Source of the DNA: Streptomyces sp. ISL-100
GTDB taxonomy: Bacteria > Actinomycetota > Actinomycetes > Streptomycetales > Streptomycetaceae
Assembly: GCF_018614615.1 (NCBI RefSeq)
Contig: NZ_JAGGOK010000071.1
Span: forward strand, 1 to 64,000
Length of the DNA: 64,000 bases
Direction: 5' to 3'
The translations under genes and the position numbers were made by a program. Of this stretch, positions 40,578 through 48,842 are shown piece after piece. The notes under the pieces were generated by a model. The model did not search any database. It was not told where the DNA came from and saw only the letters and a program-made list of their open reading frames with translations. Position 1 is the stretch's first letter. Every line of letters begins with the position of its first letter.

Positions 40578-41339
40578 CTAGAGAACCTTCGAGAGGAACG
40601 CCTTCGTGCGGTCGTGCTGCGGGTTCGTCAGTACGTCCCGCGGGTTGCCCGACTCGACGACCACGCCGTCGTCCATGAAGACCAGCGCATCGCCGACCTC
40701 ACGGGCGAAGCCCATCTCGTGCGTGACGACGATCATCGTCATGCCGTCCTCGGCCAGACCGCGCATCACGTCGAGTACGTCGCCGACCAGCTCGGGGTCG
40801 AGCGCCGACGTCGGCTCGTCGAAGAGCATCAGCTTCGGCTCCATGGCCAGCGCGCGGGCGATCGCCACACGCTGCTGCTGGCCGCCGGAGAGCTGCGACG
40901 GGTAGTTCTTCGCCTTGTCGGCCAGGCCGACGCGGTCCAGCAGACGCTGGGCCCGCTCGCGGGCCACCGCCTTCGTCTCGCCCTTGACCTGGACCGGGGC
41001 TTCCATGACGTTTTCGAGCGCCGTCATGTGCGGGAAGAGGTTGAAGCGCTGGAAGACCATGCCGATGTCCCGGCGGTGCGCCGCGACCTCGCTGTCCTTC
41101 AGCTCGTAGAGCTTGTCGCCCTTCTCGCGGTAGCCCACGAGCCGGCCGTCGACCGAGAGCCGGCCGGAGTTGATCTGCTCCAGGTGGTTGATGCACCGCA
41201 GGAATGTGGATTTGCCGGAGCCGGACGGGCCGACCAGACAGAACACCTCACGCGGGGCGACCTCCAGGTCGATGCCCTTGAGGATGTGTGCGGCGCCGTA
41301 GGACTTGTGTACGCCCTCGGCCTTGACCATGGCGGTCAT
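40578..41339 (-). CDS. Polar amino-acid (glutamate-type) ABC transporter ATP-binding protein
   Basis: 253-residue GlnQ-like ATPase. Walker A LVGPSGSGKSTFLRCIN, signature LSGGQQQRVAIARAL, Walker B KLMLFDEPTSALDPE, H-loop VTHEMGFAREV. ATG 41339 matches the family start; the stop of the permease gene is 1 nt upstream, so the two are coupled. Last gene of a three-gene import operon. Confidence 0.94.
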   Translation of the reverse strand: MTAMVKAEGVHKSYGAAHILKGIDLEVAPREVFCLVGPSGSGKSTFLRCINHLEQINSGRLSVDGRLVGYREKGDKLYELKDSEVAAHRRDIGMVFQRFNLFPHMTALENVMEAPVQVKGETKAVARERAQRLLDRVGLADKAKNYPSQLSGGQQQRVAIARALAMEPKLMLFDEPTSALDPELVGDVLDVMRGLAEDGMTMIVVTHEMGFAREVGDALVFMDDGVVVESGNPRDVLTNPQHDRTKAFLSKVL

Positions 41340-41340
41340 G

Positions 41341-42312
41341 TCAGGCCCTCCTGGGACTGTTGAGGGAGAGCAGGTTCGCCTTGACCTTCTGGAACGGAGT
41401 CGGCGGCAGCTGGCGCAGCGCACCCCGTGCGTAGCGGCGCTCGAGGTAGTACTGCCCGACGCTGAACACGCTGGTCAGGACCAGATACCAGACGGATGCC
41501 ACGAGCAGCAGCTCCATCACGGCGAACGACGTGGAGCCGATATTCTGCGCGGCTCGCGTCAGGTCGACGTACGAGACGACCGCCACCAGGGACGACGTCT
41601 TCAGCAGGTTGATGAACTCATTGCCCGTCGGTGGCACGATCACCCGCATCGCCTGCGGCAGCACCACGCGCCGCATGGTCTTGCTGTTGTTCATACCCAG
41701 GGCGTGCGCCGCCTCGGTCTGGCCCTCGTCGACCGACTGGATGCCCGCCCGGACGATCTCGGCCATGTACGCGCCCTCATTCAGGCCCAGACCCAGCAGG
41801 GCGACCATGAACGGCGTCATGACGTCGACCATCTCGTCCTTGTAGATCGGACCGAGGTTGAGGTATTGGAAGACCAGGCCCAGGTTGAACCACAGCAGCA
41901 GCTGCACGAACACCGGAGTTCCGCGGAAGAACCAGATGTACAGCCAGGCCACTGCCCCCGTGACGGGGTTCTTCGACAGTCGCATGACCGCGAAGACGAC
42001 GCCGAGCACCAGGCCGATGGCCATCGACAGCACGCTGATCAGCATCGTGCGGCCCATACCCCCCAGGATCCGGTCGTCGAAGATGAAGTCTCCGACCGTG
42101 TCCCAGCGGACGTTGCCCTGCGAGAACGCGTAGACCAGCGAGCCGAGCAGCGCGACGACGATCACGCCGGCGACCCAGCGGCCCCAGTGCCGTACCGGGA
42201 TGGCCTTGATCTGCTCGGGTGGAGCGGTGGAAGCGGTGGTGGCCGGCACCTTGGCGGCCGGGGAGTCCTCGGGGGGCTCTTCGGCCGGCGCCTTGTCGAA
42301 CTTGTCAGTCAC
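41341..42312 (-). CDS. Polar amino-acid ABC transporter permease
   Basis: 323-residue HisM/GlnP-type permease. A Pro/Ala-rich cytosolic tail of about 40 residues precedes the first helix; about five to six helices follow. The EAA motif is EGQTEAAHALGMNNSKTMRR. It appears to be the only permease, so it should work as a homodimer. Middle gene of the operon, 43 nt after the binding protein. Confidence 0.93.
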   Translation of the reverse strand: MTDKFDKAPAEEPPEDSPAAKVPATTASTAPPEQIKAIPVRHWGRWVAGVIVVALLGSLVYAFSQGNVRWDTVGDFIFDDRILGGMGRTMLISVLSMAIGLVLGVVFAVMRLSKNPVTGAVAWLYIWFFRGTPVFVQLLLWFNLGLVFQYLNLGPIYKDEMVDVMTPFMVALLGLGLNEGAYMAEIVRAGIQSVDEGQTEAAHALGMNNSKTMRRVVLPQAMRVIVPPTGNEFINLLKTSSLVAVVSYVDLTRAAQNIGSTSFAVMELLLVASVWYLVLTSVFSVGQYYLERRYARGALRQLPPTPFQKVKANLLSLNSPRRA

Positions 42313-42355
42313 TGTGACTGCCCTTCAGTGAAGCTTGAGGCGAGAACGCCAGGAC

Positions 42356-43312
42356 TTACTTGCCGGCGTTGACGGTGGCCTCGGTGACGGCGCTGTCCTT
42401 GACGTCCCACTTCTCCAGGACCTTCTCGTACTCGCCGTTCTTGATGATCGCGTCCAGAGCTGCCTTGAGCGCGTCGCGGAGCTCCGTGTTGTCCTTGTTG
42501 ACGGCGATGCCGAACGGTCCCGCGCCGATCTGGTCGCCGGTGACCTCGAAGTCCTTGCCGCCGCCCGCGGTCTTCGCGATGTGGGCCGCGACCGGGTAGT
42601 CGTTGAGGTCGGCCACAGCGCCGCCGATCTTCACGCGGGTCTGCGCCTCGGCGTCGGTGTCGAACGCCGAGATCTCAAGCTTCTCCTTGCCGCACTTCTT
42701 GGCCTGGTCCTTGAAGGTGTCCTCGTAGATCGTGCCGCGCTGGACAGCGACCTTCTTGCCGCACAGGTCGTCCAGGGACTTGATGTTCTCCGGGTTGCCC
42801 TTCTTGACCAGCAGCGAGACGCCCGACTCGAAGTAGTCGACGAAGTCGACGCCCTTACCGGCCTTCTTGCCCTTGTCGTCCAGGCCCTCCTGGCGGGCCT
42901 TGGTGTCGCTCATGGCTGACATGACGATGTCCTGGCGGCCGGTGTTCAGCGACGTGATCAGACCGTCGAAGGTGCCGCTGGTGAACTCGAACTCGACGCC
43001 GAGCTGCTTGCCGAGGGCCGCGGCGATGTCGGGATCGATGCCGACGATCTTGCCGCCCTCCTCGTACTCCATCGGGGCGTAAGCGGCGTCCGTACCGACC
43101 TTGATCTTGCCGGCGTCCTGGTACTTCTTCGGCAGCTTGTCGAAGAGCGGGGCGTTGGACGACTTCGTGCCCTTGGTCTCATCGGCGCCCGAGCCGGAGC
43201 CGGTCTGGTCACCGCAGGCGGTGAGCAGCAGTGCGCCCGCGACCGCGATAGCGCCGACCGCGGCTGTCCGGGACTTGTTGGCGGTCGTACGGCGGGTGGT
43301 GCGTGCGGTCAT
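42356..43312 (-). CDS. Polar amino-acid ABC transporter solute-binding lipoprotein (family 3)
   Basis: 318-residue lipoprotein: signal peptide with Arg-rich n-region, lipobox LLTAC, then family 3 sequence GTDAAYAPMEYEEGGKIVGI and DIAAALGKQLGVEFEF. ATG 43312 follows GGAGGAACC. Ligand is likely glutamate, glutamine or another polar amino acid; not determined by sequence. First gene of the three-gene operon. Confidence 0.94.
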   Translation of the reverse strand: MTARTTRRTTANKSRTAAVGAIAVAGALLLTACGDQTGSGSGADETKGTKSSNAPLFDKLPKKYQDAGKIKVGTDAAYAPMEYEEGGKIVGIDPDIAAALGKQLGVEFEFTSGTFDGLITSLNTGRQDIVMSAMSDTKARQEGLDDKGKKAGKGVDFVDYFESGVSLLVKKGNPENIKSLDDLCGKKVAVQRGTIYEDTFKDQAKKCGKEKLEISAFDTDAEAQTRVKIGGAVADLNDYPVAAHIAKTAGGGKDFEVTGDQIGAGPFGIAVNKDNTELRDALKAALDAIIKNGEYEKVLEKWDVKDSAVTEATVNAGK

Positions 43313-43834
43313 GGTTGGTTCCTCCGGCGAGAAAAGGGGAGTGGCCTGGGAGGTCGGGCACACTACTTCGAGTATCGCGACCTCGTGTGATTACGGCATC
43401 TTGCCATTCGGACTAGCCCATTCAGGGCTCCAGTCATGTCAAAATCGGGTAACGGGTGACCCCCGAATCTCAACAGGCCGGTACATCAGGGCCGGACCAT
43501 CTGTTGAGCACTGCCATTTCGGCCGGAAAATCTTCGGCCCGTCTCGCCATTTGGAACCGATTCATGCCACAAACCGGACTTGTCCGCACATGCATGCATG
43601 AGTCGTGTCACCGAGGTGATATGGGCTCTCGTTGATGCCGCCGATCAGGTAGAAAAGACGGTTACACCCCTCATCCGGGGCTCAGGGCGCGTGTGCGGCG
43701 CGCCCGCGCGTACGTACCTCCTCTCTGTCAGGGCGGGCCAACCGCCTGGTGCAGGGAACGGACGCGGTGCCCGCCCACCCCTCCTCACCAGGAGCGGCCA
43801 CCCTCAATTGATGAAGACTTAAGGGGTAAAACAA
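43313..43834. other. Divergent promoter region between amino-acid transporter and malic enzyme
   Basis: 520 bp with no convincing gene. Seen here: a dyad CTCAACAG (43469-43476) with CTGTTGAG (43501-43508), and a CATGCATGCATG palindrome (43589-43600). A frame from ATG-rich sequence at 43580-43822 has no codon-usage or family support. Regulation of both flanking genes must lie in this stretch. Confidence 0.55.
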
Positions 43835-45058
43835 ATGGCAGCGGAGATCGTCAATCCTCGCAGCGACAGCAGCACGGACAACAGTGCGGAAGGTGCTCCC
43901 GAGGAGCCCTTCGATCCGGCCTTCGCCCTGCACCGGGGCGGCAAGATGGCCATCCAGGCGACCGTTCCGGTGCGCGACAAGGACGACCTGTCCCTCGCGT
44001 ACACGCCGGGCGTCGCCAAGGTGTGCAGCGCGATCGCGGAGCAGCCCGAGCTCGTGAACGACTACACCTGGAAGTCGAACGTCGTGGCCGTCGTGACGGA
44101 CGGTACGGCGGTTCTGGGGCTCGGTGACATCGGTCCCGAGGCCTCGCTCCCCGTCATGGAGGGCAAAGCGATCCTCTTCAAGCAGTTCGGTGGCGTCGAC
44201 GCGGTTCCGATCGCGCTCGCGACGACCGACGTGGAAGAGATCATCGAGACCGTCGTGCGGCTCGCCCCGTCCTTCGGCGGCGTGAACCTGGAAGACATCT
44301 CGGCGCCGCGCTGCTTCGAGATCGAGCGCCGGCTCCAGGAGGAGCTGGACATTCCGGTCTTCCACGACGACCAGCACGGTACGGCCGTGGTCACCCTGGC
44401 CGCCCTGCGCAATGCCGCCAGGCTCACCGGCCGTACGCTCGGCGACCTGCGCGCCGTGATCTCGGGCGCGGGTGCGGCGGGGGTCGCCATCGCGAAGTTC
44501 CTGCTGGCGGCGGGGCTCGGTGACGTGGCGGTGGCCGACCGTAAGGGCATCGTCAGCCGGGACCGCGAGGATCTGACGGACGTCAAGCGCGAGCTGGCCG
44601 AGATCACGAACCGGGCCGGGCTCAGCGGCTCGCTGGAGACGGCGCTGGCCGGTGCCGATGTCTTCATCGGCGTTTCCGGCGGTACGGTGCCGGAGCCGGC
44701 GGTGGCTTCGATGGCGCCGGACGCGTTCGTGTTCGCCATGGCCAACCCGAACCCCGAGGTTCACCCGGATGTCGCGCACAAGTACGCGGCGGTTGTCGCG
44801 ACCGGGCGCAGCGACTACCCGAACCAGATCAACAACGTTCTGGCCTTCCCGGGGATCTTCGCCGGTGCGCTTCAGGTGCGGGCGTCGCGGATCACCGAGG
44901 GCATGAAGATCGCCGCGGCGAACGCGCTGGCGGATGTCGTCGGTGACGCGCTGGCCGCGGACTACGTGATCCCGTCGCCGTTCGACGAGCGGGTCGCCCC
45001 GGCCGTCACTGCGGCGGTGGCCGCGGCTGCTCGCGCGGAGGGTGTGGCGCGGCGGTAA
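43835..45058 (+). CDS. NAD(P)-dependent malic enzyme
   Basis: 407-residue malic enzyme producing pyruvate from malate, important for NADPH and lipid precursor supply in Streptomyces. Motifs: SLAYTPGVAKVCSAIAEQP, VTDGTAVLGLGDIGPEASLP (substrate/Tyr loop), IPVFHDDQHGTAVV (metal-binding Asp pair) and the Rossmann VISGAGAAGVAIAKFLLAAG. The short bacterial form without phosphotransacetylase domain. Related S. coelicolor enzyme at this locus is NADP-dependent; coenzyme is inferred. AAGGGG precedes the ATG. Confidence 0.95.
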   Translation: MAAEIVNPRSDSSTDNSAEGAPEEPFDPAFALHRGGKMAIQATVPVRDKDDLSLAYTPGVAKVCSAIAEQPELVNDYTWKSNVVAVVTDGTAVLGLGDIGPEASLPVMEGKAILFKQFGGVDAVPIALATTDVEEIIETVVRLAPSFGGVNLEDISAPRCFEIERRLQEELDIPVFHDDQHGTAVVTLAALRNAARLTGRTLGDLRAVISGAGAAGVAIAKFLLAAGLGDVAVADRKGIVSRDREDLTDVKRELAEITNRAGLSGSLETALAGADVFIGVSGGTVPEPAVASMAPDAFVFAMANPNPEVHPDVAHKYAAVVATGRSDYPNQINNVLAFPGIFAGALQVRASRITEGMKIAAANALADVVGDALAADYVIPSPFDERVAPAVTAAVAAAARAEGVARR

Positions 45059-45165
45059 ATGCTGCGGGCTTTACCTGTACGGGCCGTGTGGCTCCCCTGT
45101 CGAGGGGGGCGGCACGGCCCGTGGGGTTTGCGGCGCGGGTGCGGGTGCGGGTGCGGGTGGCGGGT

Positions 45166-45306
45166 GGTGCGGGTTGCCTGCGGCGCTGTCCCCTGCCCGC
45201 CCCTTCCCGAGGCTGGGGGGCGGGCCCCAGGCCCCCGGGGACGCCCTTCGGGCGTGTCCTCAATCGCCGGACGGGCTCCTATGGAGCCCGTCCGGCGATT
45301 GAGGAC
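45166..45306. repeat. Interspersed repeat block with long terminal hairpin
   Basis: The segment GGTGCGGGTTGCCTGCGGCG and following CTGTCCCCTGCCCGCCCCTT (45166-45207) recurs almost exactly at 48690-48731. It is preceded by short GGGTGC tandem copies (45136-45159) and ends in a perfect 24-bp hairpin at 45256-45306. These are dispersed Streptomyces intergenic repeats. No gene lies in 45059-45410. Confidence 0.8.
45256..45306. terminator. Perfect 24-bp hairpin after malic enzyme
   Basis: GTCCTCAATCGCCGGACGGG and four more bases pair perfectly with the downstream arm across a TAT loop. The GTCCTCAATCGCCGGACGGG type is a common Streptomyces intergenic hairpin. It may end the malic enzyme mRNA. Confidence 0.85.
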
Positions 45307-45410
45307 GAGCAGCGCCGCAGGCACCCGTCACCCGAACTCGCGCCGCGTGAGGGACGCGTCACACCGATGCATGGTTCCGCCACGCACCCGCCCGCCCTAT
45401 CGTCAAGGTC

Positions 45411-46376
45411 ATGTTCGCTGCCTACGCCGCCCGCATCGACCGCGACCACCCGCTCAACGGCCTTGAGCTGGGCGAGCGGCCCGCGCCCGAGGTGAAACCC
45501 GGCTGGACCACCGTCAAGGTCAGGGCCGCCTCCCTCAACCACCACGACCTCTGGTCCCTGCGCGGGGTCGGCCTCGGCGAGGAGGCGCTGCCGATGATCC
45601 TCGGCTGCGACGCCGCCGGTATCGACGCCGACGGCAACGAGGTCGTCGTGCACTCCGTCATCGGCGAGACCGGCCACGGCGTCGGCCCGCGCGAGAAGCG
45701 GTCGATCCTGACCGAGAAGTACCAGGGCACCTTCGCCGAGCTGGTCACCGTCCCGGCGTGGAACGTGCTGCCCAAGCCCAAGGAGCTGTCCTTCGCGGAG
45801 GCCGCGTGCCTGCCGACCGCCTGGCTCACGGCGTACCGGATGCTCTTCACGAACGCCGGCGTACGGCCCGGCGACTGCGTCCTCGTGCAGGGCGCCGGCG
45901 GCGGTGTCGCGACCGCCGCGATCGTGCTCGGCAAGGCGGCCGGTCTCAGGATGTACGCCACCAGCCGCGACGAGGCCAAGCGCAAGCGGGCCGTCGAGCT
46001 GGGCGCGGTGGAGGCGTTCGAGCCGGGCGCGCGGCTGCCGCAGCGCGTGGACGCGGTGATCGAGACCGTCGGCGCCGCCACCTGGTCGCACTCGGTGAAG
46101 TCGCTGCGCCCCGGCGGCACGCTGGTGATCTCGGGCGCGACGAGCGGCCCCAACCCGCCGTCCGCCGAGCTGAACCGGATCTTCTTCCTGGAGCTCAAGG
46201 TCGTCGGCTCGACGATGGGCTCCAAGGACGAGCTGGAGGACCTGCTCTCGTTCTGCGCGGCGACCGGCGTACGCCCGGTCATCGACGAGGTGCTGCCGCT
46301 GGACCGTGCCCGCGAGGGCTTCGAGCGGATGGCGGGCGGCGACCTTTTCGGAAAGATCGTGCTGACGGCCTCTTGA
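45411..46376 (+). CDS. Zinc-binding-dehydrogenase-like (MDR) quinone oxidoreductase
   Basis: 321-residue medium-chain dehydrogenase/reductase. N-terminal GroES-like domain with VKVRAASLNHHDLWSLRGVG; the NAD(P) Rossmann motif is VLVQGAGGGVATAAIVLGKA. The catalytic-zinc ligands of alcohol dehydrogenases are absent, as in quinone reductases. The ATG follows a long repeat-rich gap. The substrate is unknown. Confidence 0.88.
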   Translation: MFAAYAARIDRDHPLNGLELGERPAPEVKPGWTTVKVRAASLNHHDLWSLRGVGLGEEALPMILGCDAAGIDADGNEVVVHSVIGETGHGVGPREKRSILTEKYQGTFAELVTVPAWNVLPKPKELSFAEAACLPTAWLTAYRMLFTNAGVRPGDCVLVQGAGGGVATAAIVLGKAAGLRMYATSRDEAKRKRAVELGAVEAFEPGARLPQRVDAVIETVGAATWSHSVKSLRPGGTLVISGATSGPNPPSAELNRIFFLELKVVGSTMGSKDELEDLLSFCAATGVRPVIDEVLPLDRAREGFERMAGGDLFGKIVLTAS

Positions 46377-46438
46377 TGGTCCGTCAGTTCTGCTGATTGC
46401 CTCTCCGGTACGCGTCCACGTGTGCTGGAGAGGTGTCC

Positions 46439-47863
46439 ATGCGAACGTTCAGAGGCATTGGTGCTTTCGTCTGTACGGTCGCGCTGGCAGCCGGGGTCCT
46501 GACCCCGGCCGCGAGCGCGAGGGAAGGCGCGGGCGGCATACCCCCCGGCATACCCCGGCTGACCGACGACCGGGGCCGCGTCCTGACCCTGCGCGGCTGG
46601 AACGTCGAGGACAAGGCGAACCGCGGCGACAAAGCGCTGTCCGCCATCACCGAGCGGCATTTCCGCGACCTGAACGCCAACGGCTTCAACTTCGCCCGGC
46701 TGCTCGTCTTCTGGGACGACCTGGAGCCCCGCCGGGGGCAGTACAGCGCGGCGTACCTCCGCAAGATCGAGCGGATCCTGGACTGGGCCGAAACGTACGA
46801 CATCCAGGTGCTGATCGACGCCCACCAGGATGTCTTCGGCCCGGCCTTCGGCCATCGCGGCATCCCGGAGTGGGCGACGCGCACCGACGGACTGCCGTTC
46901 ACGCCGAACCCCGACGACTGGTTCTCCGAGTACTTCCAGCCGGCCGTGCAGCGCGCCTTCACCCACCTCTACGAGGACCCGGATCTGCGGCGTGCCCAGG
47001 CCGGCATGTGGCGGGTGCTCGCCGACCGGTTCGAGGACCATCCAGCCGTGCTCGGATACGACCTGATCAATGAGCCGATGGGCGAGCTGAGGGAGGGCGA
47101 GGACCTGCCCACCGCAGCACGCCGGATCGAGCGCGACCAGATCACCCCCATGCACAACCGCCTCGCGGACGCCGTACGTTCCGTCGACCACGACAACTGG
47201 GTGTTCGTCGAGCCGACGCCGATCGTGGGCGAGGGCGTGCCGACCGGCCTCGGGAAGATCAAGGACCCGAAGGTCGTGTACGCCCCGCACTTCTACAACA
47301 CCGCGATGGAGGCGGGCGCCGACTACGACCCGGCGGCCGGCTGGATCGAGTCGTACGAGGCGGCTGTCACGGCGTACCCCAAGGAGCACCGCGTGCCGGT
47401 GGTCGTGGGGGAGTGGGGCCCGCTCAACAACTCCCTCCCCAACATGGGCCGCTTCTACCGCGAGGCGCTGGCGTCCATGAACCGCTACAGCTCCGGCTGG
47501 GCGGGCTATGTGTGGTGTTACGGCGGTGGCTATTGCGCGGTGGACCAGGCAGGGAGGTTCCGTACGAACAAGGAGCAGACGGCGTCGCCGTACGCGTCCG
47601 CTGTCGCGGGCCGGGTGCGATCGGAGTCGTACGACCCGGCGACGCGGACCTACCGCCTCTCGTACGTCGCCTCCGGGCGCGGCGCCACCGAGCTGTCGCT
47701 GCCGTCGCGCGCCCGTGACTGGCGGGTGGCGGTCGACGGGGCGGCGTGGGTGGTCGGCGGTCGGGTTCATGCCCGGCCGGGGGCGCGGATATCGGTGACG
47801 GTCGGTCCGGCTCCCTCCGTGTCAACTGCGGTTGACGGTCCCGGGTTCGTCAATGTAGGTTGA
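46439..47863 (+). CDS. Secreted GH5 endoglycosylceramidase-like hydrolase
   Basis: 474-residue exported glycosidase. Signal peptide MRTFRGIGAFVCTVALAAGV with cleavage near ASAREG. Catalytic acid/base Glu in GYDLINEPMGEL and nucleophile Glu in VVVGEWGPLNNSLPNM; HQDVFGPAFGHRG is the EGCase-type loop. The C-terminal 90 residues form a beta-sandwich typical of endoglycoceramidases. Substrate would be glycolipids; from family knowledge. GGAGAGG supports ATG 46439. Its stop lies 5 nt before the HTH gene start. Confidence 0.89.
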   Translation: MRTFRGIGAFVCTVALAAGVLTPAASAREGAGGIPPGIPRLTDDRGRVLTLRGWNVEDKANRGDKALSAITERHFRDLNANGFNFARLLVFWDDLEPRRGQYSAAYLRKIERILDWAETYDIQVLIDAHQDVFGPAFGHRGIPEWATRTDGLPFTPNPDDWFSEYFQPAVQRAFTHLYEDPDLRRAQAGMWRVLADRFEDHPAVLGYDLINEPMGELREGEDLPTAARRIERDQITPMHNRLADAVRSVDHDNWVFVEPTPIVGEGVPTGLGKIKDPKVVYAPHFYNTAMEAGADYDPAAGWIESYEAAVTAYPKEHRVPVVVGEWGPLNNSLPNMGRFYREALASMNRYSSGWAGYVWCYGGGYCAVDQAGRFRTNKEQTASPYASAVAGRVRSESYDPATRTYRLSYVASGRGATELSLPSRARDWRVAVDGAAWVVGGRVHARPGARISVTVGPAPSVSTAVDGPGFVNVG

Positions 47864-47865
47864 CA
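47821..47865. promoter_or_regulatory. Paired operators for the HTH/Clp-N operon
   Basis: GTCAAC-TGCG-GTTGAC (47821-47836) and GTCAAT-GTAG-GTTGAC (47850-47865) are two copies of one 16-bp dyad, 29 bp apart, overlapping the end of the GH5 gene and ending 3 nt before the HTH start. The second TTGAC may also act as a promoter element. Probably bound by the encoded HTH protein. Confidence 0.75.
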
Positions 47866-47868
47866 GGC

Positions 47869-48078
47869 ATGACCGATGCAACGGATCTCGCCGAGCGCGC
47901 GGGTGATCGCGACCCCCGGGTCGGGCTGCGCGCTGTTGTCGCCCTGCGGCGGCTGCTGGAGCAGCTCGAAGCCGTGCAGGTGAGGAGCGCCCGCGCTCAG
48001 GGCTGGTCGTGGCAGGAGATCGCGGCCGAACTGGGCGTCAGTCGGCAGGCCGTCCACAAGAAGTACGGGAGGCGTTGA
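47869..48078 (+). CDS. Small HTH DNA-binding protein
   Basis: 69-residue helix-turn-helix protein: LRRLLEQLEAVQVRSARAQG then WSWQEIAAELGVSRQAVHKK. No effector domain. Together with the downstream Clp-N gene it forms a very common actinobacterial pair. ATG 47869 is chosen; a TTG 9 nt earlier is less likely. The stop overlaps the next ATG (TGATG). Two operator copies lie directly upstream, so autoregulation is likely. Confidence 0.9.
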   Translation: MTDATDLAERAGDRDPRVGLRAVVALRRLLEQLEAVQVRSARAQGWSWQEIAAELGVSRQAVHKKYGRR

Positions 48079-48647
48079 TGTTCGAGCGGTTCACGAAGAG
48101 TGCCCGGGGTGTGGTGAAGGGCGCGGTCGTCCAGGCGGAACGGGCGGACGCGGACTCGGTCACCGAGGAGCACCTGCTGCTGGCCCTGCTGGACCAGGAG
48201 GGCACGCGCTCGTCCTTCGCGTTCGCGTCGCTGGGGATCGCCGGGCGACGGGACGCGGTGGCGGGTGCGCTGGCCGACGCGCGGCGCCGGGGTGGCCTGT
48301 CGAAGGCGGACCAGGAGGCGCTCGCCGGTATCGGCATCGACGTCGCGGAGATCGTGTCGAAGGTCGAGCAGGCTCACGGCGAGGGCGCGATGCAGTCCGG
48401 CCGCGGCGCCCGGCGCGGTGTGCTGACGGGGCACCGCCCGTTCACGCCGCAGGCGAAGGCGGTACTGGAGAAGTCTCTGCGGGTCGCGCTGGGGCGCGGC
48501 GACCGGCACATCGGCGACGAACACCTGCTGCTGGCGCTGGTCGCGCAGCCGGGTGCGGTGGCCGATGTACTGGCGGAGTACGGCGCGACGTACGGGGCGG
48601 TGGAGCGGGGGCTGTTCGGGGGCGGCGGCGAGGCCGAGGTGGGGTGA
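48078..48647 (+). CDS. Clp protease N-terminal (ClpA/C repeat) domain protein
   Basis: 189-residue protein with two Clp-N repeats (ADADSVTEEHLLLALLDQEG and RHIGDEHLLLALVAQPGAVA) but no AAA+ motor. Such proteins bind degrons or adaptor partners and may regulate Clp proteolysis; function is not established. Coupled to the HTH gene by TGATG overlap. Confidence 0.9.
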   Translation: MFERFTKSARGVVKGAVVQAERADADSVTEEHLLLALLDQEGTRSSFAFASLGIAGRRDAVAGALADARRRGGLSKADQEALAGIGIDVAEIVSKVEQAHGEGAMQSGRGARRGVLTGHRPFTPQAKAVLEKSLRVALGRGDRHIGDEHLLLALVAQPGAVADVLAEYGATYGAVERGLFGGGGEAEVG

Positions 48648-48689
48648 CGGGGCGCGGGCCTGGGTGGGGTCGCGGGTGCGGGTGGGCGG

Positions 48690-48842
48690 GGTGCGGGCTG
48701 CCTGCGGCGCTGTCCCCTGCCCGCCCCTTCCCGCTGTGACATGTTGCGGCTCCGCGTGAGGGGCGCTGCCGCAGACCTCACTCCTCAAAACGCCGGAGGG
48801 GCTGGATGGTGCGGCCGAATCCAGCCCGTCCGGGGTCTGGGG
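48690..48842. repeat. Interspersed repeat copy between Clp-N and PadR genes
   Basis: It combines the GTGCGGGCTGCCTGCGGCGC block shared with 45166 onward and the GCCCCTTCCCGCTGTGACAT block shared with the repeat inside the PLP enzyme gene at 15116. So it is a composite showing that all three copies belong to one modular repeat family. Confidence 0.78.

Noticed and set aside
43589..43600. CATGCATGCATG palindrome as a specific operator
   Set aside because: A simple alternating repeat with no matching partner or known regulator; mentioned only as part of the promoter region.
43580..43822. Small ORF in the leader of the malic enzyme
   Set aside because: No ribosome-binding site, no family resemblance, and Arg/Gly/Pro-rich second half typical of non-coding GC-rich DNA.
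45130..45165. GGGTGC tandem units as a minisatellite or CRISPR-like array
   Set aside because: Only a few imperfect 6-bp copies without spacers; low-complexity edge of an interspersed repeat. No CRISPR array was seen anywhere in the window.
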